A DNA stretch of 8,597 nt from Deltaproteobacteria bacterium (GTDB lineage Bacteria > Desulfobacterota > JAENJC01): positions 1 to 8,597 of the forward strand of contig JAENJC010000041.1 in the NCBI GenBank assembly GCA_016844545.1. Reading direction: 5' to 3'. Below the pieces are notes generated by a model. That model saw nothing but the letters and a program-made list of their open reading frames with translations, was not told where the DNA came from and did not search any database. This document shows positions 6,020 through 8,597 of the stretch, piece after piece (the stretch's first letter is position 1; every line of letters starts with the position of its first letter). A program made the translations under genes and the position numbers.

Positions 6020-6722
6020 GACAAATGACGAGCTGGGAACTGTGAGATGACGGTAAAGACGAAAGCCGAATCGGTACTTGAAGAGTTCTGGGCGTTGAAC
6101 CACATCTCGTGGGAGAAAATCCCAGAGGGTGAACAACCAACCCCAGATTACAAAATCATCTTAGATGGTCAGGCGGTTCTAGTTGAAGTCAAACAAATCG
6201 ACCAAGACGACAATTTCGGTTACCAATCTAGCTCTCGCACAGTGGGTTCACATATTAGAAAGAAAATAGACGAAGCCAGAGAGCAAGCGCGAACTGCGTC
6301 AAATAAATGCACTCCTTTTATATTGTTGGTTTACAACAATTTGGACGAATCGCAGATGTTCGGTACCGAGCAGCACGATTTTATAAACGCAATGTATGGA
6401 GAAAGGACTTTAGAAATATCGACCAGCACAAACGCGATCACGAATTCTTATCATGGCAGAAATCGCTCATTGCGCAACGACAAGAATACGTCCTTTAGTG
6501 CGGTAGGGTTTTTGAAGAAAAATCAAAGAGGAAACGAAGTTCGAATTTACGAAAATATTTCCGCAGAGAATCCACTCGACTATTCAAAAATCCCGAACTG
6601 CATCGAGGTAACGAGAATTGAAGTTGAAAATAGCATCGCATAACACGTCGCTCGTGCCGACGCCGACCGAGGGACAGCGCGGCGTTTCCTGGTGTATCGT
6701 GGCGGCGCGGCACACCTCTGCG
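6014..6722 (+). mobile_element. Integron-type gene cassette, 709 bp, no integrase in the window
   Basis: The left boundary is the G^TT point in GTTATGC (6013-6019), and the right boundary is the G^TT point in GTTGAAA (6722-6728). The cassette holds a single gene in the usual orientation, with its stop codon inside the attC at the right end. If excised and circularised, the attC right box would become GTTATGC, perfectly complementary to its left box GCATAAC (6638-6644). This is the key internal check. Size, compact layout and one ORF are typical of cassettes. No tyrosine recombinase (IntI) or attI is seen, so this looks like a single-attC or two-attC cluster without an integrase. Confidence 0.75.
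6047..6643 (+). CDS. Cassette-borne protein with PD-(D/E)XK-like motif, function unknown
   Basis: This 198-residue soluble protein has no membrane segment or signal peptide. Pro33-Asp34 (TPDYKIILDG) followed by Glu47-Val-Lys49 (AVLVEVKQID) is the spacing and hydrophobic pattern of a PD-(D/E)XK nuclease core, with Glu8 or Glu13 as a possible upstream acidic residue. FILLVYNN (91-98) looks like a following core strand. The second half (HGRNRSL at about 136-142, then SAVGFLKK) is not a family I recognise. A stand-alone restriction- or defence-type nuclease is plausible but unproven. The ATG at 6047 lies 33 bases inside the cassette with only a weak ribosome site. The stop TAA forms part of the attC left box. 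It shares the strand and perhaps transcription with yraN, but is separated from it by foreign sequence. Confidence 0.8.
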   Translation: MTVKTKAESVLEEFWALNHISWEKIPEGEQPTPDYKIILDGQAVLVEVKQIDQDDNFGYQSSSRTVGSHIRKKIDEAREQARTASNKCTPFILLVYNNLDESQMFGTEQHDFINAMYGERTLEISTSTNAITNSYHGRNRSLRNDKNTSFSAVGFLKKNQRGNEVRIYENISAENPLDYSKIPNCIEVTRIEVENSIA

Positions 6723-6728
6723 TTGAAA
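6638..6728 (+). other. attC recombination site of the gene cassette
   Basis: The left R box is GCATAAC (6638-6644). After an eight-base spacer, GTGCCG (6654-6659) and CGCCG (6661-6665) pair with CGGCAC (6708-6713) and CGGCG (6703-6707). A6660 is left unpaired, matching the extrahelical base of known attC sites. A variable 37-base loop region follows, then a spacer and the right box GTTGAAA (6722-6728), which matches GTTRRRY except at the last base. The left half GCCGACGCCG and right half CGGCGCGGC are the same as I remember for aadA-type attC sites. The 91-bp length is within the normal range. Confidence 0.82.
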
Positions 6729-6744
6729 TAGGAGAAATATACTG

Positions 6745-6837
6745 GTGTCGCGTGTACACTTTTTAAGAATCGGCCATATTAGCCTGACGCCGGAGGAGAT
6801 TGGGATTGTGGAGGGGAGGAGCTTAAACTATGTTTAA
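6745..6837 (+). pseudogene. Short ORF or gene remnant directly after the cassette
   Basis: From GTG at 6745, with AGGAG at 6730-6734 ten bases upstream, a 30-codon frame runs to TAA at 6835-6837. The product (RIGHISLTPEEIGIVEGRS in its middle) looks like real protein sequence rather than chance translation. I do not recognise it. It may be the tail of a chromosomal gene cut off when the cassette arrived, or a genuine micro-ORF. Evidence is limited to composition and the ribosome site. Confidence 0.3.
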
Positions 6838-7001
6838 ACCAAAATGGGAAAAGAGGGTCAGACTTAAAAATTGAGTTATTGATGTCATTGGGCCTAAAAA
6901 CAGGGAGATTATATGGCTTGTAATTTTGATATTTTGAAATAGCCCCTCTTAAATCAGGCTTAAAAACTGTCGGAATGAATCACTCCTCATACGGCATATC
7001 G
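6838..7001. other. Intergenic stretch without a recognisable gene
   Basis: This AT-rich spacer lies between the cassette zone and the DUF5615 gene. It begins just after a short inverted repeat TTAAAC-TAT-GTTTAA at 6824-6837. It contains GGGTCAGACTTAAAAATT at about 6855-6872, which resembles a motif I associate with dispersed repeats in environmental genomes, but nothing here proves that. No terminator with a clear hairpin and T-run was found. Confidence 0.4.
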
Positions 7002-7358
7002 TCAGGCTTCTTCAAAAGACCTAATTCTTATTCTATATAAATCGACAGTAATTAAGGCCTTTTTCATTATATCCTCTTTATGGGTGTCTATCACCTTTAA
7101 CAGGACTCCTCCTTGGTTTCTTGCAGGAATATCAACAAGTCTGATTATCGAAGGGTGTGGTTTGTTGAAAACAAAGATCAGATCGCCGAAGTCTTTGTCT
7201 GATGTAACAATGGTCAAGTCCTCAGTGTATGCTTTTTGAAGTATTTCATCGTCTCCAGGGTCTTTTCCTGCCTCTGGAATCCATAGGACATCAAATCCTG
7301 CTGCGCGGAGGTCTTTTACTGCATAACTTGAAATACAACTATCGAGGAGTAGCCTCAT
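7002..7358 (-). CDS. DUF5615 family PIN-like protein, probable toxin of a TA pair
   Basis: DUF5615 proteins have a PIN-like (Mut7-C type) fold and are usually paired with DUF433 proteins in VapBC-like modules; ribonuclease activity is inferred. The protein has 118 residues. The first strand MRLLLDSCIS provides Asp6, the GDDEIL segment provides acidic residues at 36-38, and VTSDKDFGDL provides Asp54, Asp56 and Asp59, the expected acidic cluster. RNQGGVLLKV in the second half is also typical. It starts two bases after the DUF433 stop, so the two are surely co-transcribed and probably coupled. A second frame just past the stop encodes KPDDMPYEE, which may be a displaced C-terminus. Confidence 0.88.
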   Translation of the reverse strand: MRLLLDSCISSYAVKDLRAAGFDVLWIPEAGKDPGDDEILQKAYTEDLTIVTSDKDFGDLIFVFNKPHPSIIRLVDIPARNQGGVLLKVIDTHKEDIMKKALITVDLYRIRIRSFEEA

Positions 7359-7360
7359 AA

Positions 7361-7603
7361 TTAAGCTGCAAGGGCAGGCTCAACCCTTTCGTGGGCAACC
7401 ATCTTATAGGCAAAAGTGAGGCAAGCTTGAATATCTTCTTTATTCAGAAATGGGTAACCTTCCAATAATTCTTCAGTAGTTGAACCGGCTGCCAGCATTC
7501 CCAGAATATGTTCGACCGCTATCCTCATCCCGCGTATTATAGGCTTTCCGCCAAAGATGGAAGGATTAAATGTTATACGTTTCAGAAGCTCTTCGTTATC
7601 CAT
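7361..7603 (-). CDS. DUF433 domain protein, probable antitoxin
   Basis: This 80-residue protein has the DUF433 hallmark GGKPIIRGMRI at about residues 18-28, followed by HILGMLAAGSTTEELLEGYP, the predicted winged-helix or HTH part. Such proteins are thought to bind DNA and to neutralise and autoregulate a PIN-like partner. The ATG at 7603 follows a perfect AGGAGG with seven bases of spacing, so this gene should be translated far more strongly than its partner, which has little ribosome site of its own. That bias is expected of an antitoxin. The pair lies between a cassette zone and pfkA, in keeping with accessory DNA. Confidence 0.88.
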   Translation of the reverse strand: MDNEELLKRITFNPSIFGGKPIIRGMRIAVEHILGMLAAGSTTEELLEGYPFLNKEDIQACLTFAYKMVAHERVEPALAA

Positions 7604-7645
7604 TTCGACCTCCTCTTTTGTTTCTCAAATCCTTTTTACCAATCT

Positions 7646-7675
7646 AATATATCAGAAAATATAGCAGAGTTGCAG
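7646..7675 (-). promoter_or_regulatory. Weak candidate promoter for the DUF433/DUF5615 operon
   Basis: On the minus strand, CTGCAA (7675-7670) and TATATT (7651-7646) are separated by 18 bases and lie about 43 bases before the DUF433 start. The -10 is 5 of 6, but the -35 only 3 of 6. The rest of 7604-7849 shows no gene; it holds a short inverted repeat CTCGTC/GACGAG near 7745-7766. Confidence 0.25.
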
Positions 7676-7849
7676 AAAAAGGACAAGAAATTTAGAAGGA
7701 ATACATTAGGCAATAAAGCTACGGAGCCCTTTTCATGCCCACGCCTCGTCATACAACCGGGACGAGCAGAACTGCCGATAGTGATTGTATAGAGTTTATG
7801 TTGTAAAGGTATAAGGCCAGGCTCTCAGGGTCGTTTCCACACTTTGTTG

Positions 7850-8597
7850 TTACCTTCCCAAAATATCCGTCAGCTCTATCATCTCCAGGTCCACCATCTT
7901 GCATGTCCCCAACACCTCATCCAGGTCGGTTAGTACTATCCTGTTTTTGACCTGCCCAACCATCTTTCCGCTTTCCCCTCTAAGAAGGGCCTCCACAGCG
8001 TTTCTTCCAAGCCTGCTCGCCAGTATCCTGTCAAAAACAGTCGGAGAGCCGCCCCTCTGGAGGTGACCCAACACCGTTATCCTGATATCGTACCCAATCC
8101 TGTCCTTCAACTGTTTTTCAACCTCATAAGCAGACATCGCCCCTTCAGCAACCATTATGATGCTGTTCGTCCTTCCTTCTTTGAATCGCACGTAAAGCCT
8201 CTCTGCTATTTTCCCAAGGTCAAACCTGATCTCAGGGATAATGGCTACCTCTGCCCCGCATGCTATGGCGGACATGGCGGCGAGATACCCGCAGTTCCTT
8301 CCCATGACCTCGATTATGAAGGCCCTGTCATGGGATGAAGCCGTGTCCTTTATCATGTCAACTGCGTCAACTATCACATTCAATGCGGTATCTGCGCCTA
8401 TAGAGATATCGGTCCCGAATATATCATTGTCTATGCTGGCGGGTATCCCTATAACCGGCATTCCCATTCCGTCAAGCACGCTTGCGCCCCGAAGCGATCC
8501 ATCGCCGCCGATTATTACCATCCCTTCTACGCCAAGCCCTAACAAGTTGCTTACAGCCTTAAGCTGTCCTGCTTCAGTCTTAAACTCCTCGCACCTC
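7850..8597 (-). CDS. pfkA: ATP-dependent 6-phosphofructokinase, 5' part beyond the window
   Basis: PfkA phosphorylates fructose 6-phosphate to fructose 1,6-bisphosphate in glycolysis. The frame is open to the right edge, so the N-terminal nucleotide-binding part is missing; 248 residues are visible, beginning RCEEFKTEAGQ. Motifs in order are GGDGS (30-34), PASIDNDIFGTD with the catalytic aspartate loop, a GADTALN segment, EVMGRNCGYLA, and VLGHLQRGGSPTVFDR for sugar-phosphate binding. GGDGS with Gly at the key position, and no Lys before the TIDND-type loop, argue for ATP rather than pyrophosphate as donor. PASIDND instead of the common PGTIDND is a mild variation. The TTG at 8545 is internal and not the start. 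The stop is at 7850-7852, and no clear terminator follows. Confidence 0.95.
   Translation of the reverse strand, partial: RCEEFKTEAGQLKAVSNLLGLGVEGMVIIGGDGSLRGASVLDGMGMPVIGIPASIDNDIFGTDISIGADTALNVIVDAVDMIKDTASSHDRAFIIEVMGRNCGYLAAMSAIACGAEVAIIPEIRFDLGKIAERLYVRFKEGRTNSIIMVAEGAMSAYEVEKQLKDRIGYDIRITVLGHLQRGGSPTVFDRILASRLGRNAVEALLRGESGKMVGQVKNRIVLTDLDEVLGTCKMVDLEMIELTDILGR

Noticed and set aside
5692..6140. Minus-strand ORFs of 137 and 65 codons
   Set aside because: They cross the attC-like site and the cassette boundary, start without ribosome sites and show no recognisable domain.
6855..6872. GGGTCAGACTTAAAAATT as part of a REP or transposase-linked repeat
   Set aside because: It resembles motifs I remember from such repeats, but there is only one copy here and no flanking hairpin or transposase to support it.

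Overview
This is an ordinary housekeeping stretch of a Gram-negative chromosome. It has been remodelled by two kinds of small mobile DNA: a family of terminal-inverted-repeat elements and an integron-type gene cassette. MltA, a lipoprotein lytic transglycosylase, implies an outer membrane. The mix of radA, mltA, tsaD, tldD, yraN and an ATP-type pfkA, with a GxxExxY protein and a DUF433/DUF5615 pair, would suit an environmental lineage such as Nitrospirota or a former deltaproteobacterial group. That assignment is an impression from gene content and was not tested.

Layout. The 3' two-thirds of radA (1-747, +) converges on a four-gene minus-strand operon, read tldD (4986-3604), tsaD (3599-2577), a GxxExxY-family gene (2587-2186) and mltA (2189-1005). 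The GxxExxY gene overlaps the genes on both sides. yraN (5204-5632, +) diverges from tldD, and a 38-codon ORF overlaps its end. Then comes an accessory zone (about 5730-6840). It has an attC-like hairpin carrying a TATAAT box, a 709-bp gene cassette whose single gene encodes a PD-(D/E)XK-like protein, and the cassette's own attC. Further right are a DUF433/DUF5615 toxin-antitoxin-like pair (7603-7002, -) and the 3' part of pfkA (8597-7850, -).

Two things stand out. First, three loci (about 794-949, 2164-2595, 5006-5136) are bounded by the same inverted repeat, consensus GGACGC(A/T)GATTTACGC. Two are non-coding and MITE-like. The third contains exactly the GxxExxY gene, and its arms supply the start of mltA and the last codons and stop of tsaD. 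Second, the cassette at 6014-6722 can be delimited to the base. Its attC begins with GCATAAC, which carries the gene's TAA, and the opposite boundary reads GTTATGC. The two become perfectly complementary if the cassette circularises by the integron G^TT rule. No integron integrase is in the window, so this looks like a small integrase-less cassette cluster.

Three separate proteins here (GxxExxY, YraN and the cassette protein) carry a PD-(D/E)XK-type nuclease signature. The housekeeping genes do not form one pathway: they cover recombination repair, peptidoglycan turnover, tRNA t6A modification, peptide proteolysis and glycolysis.
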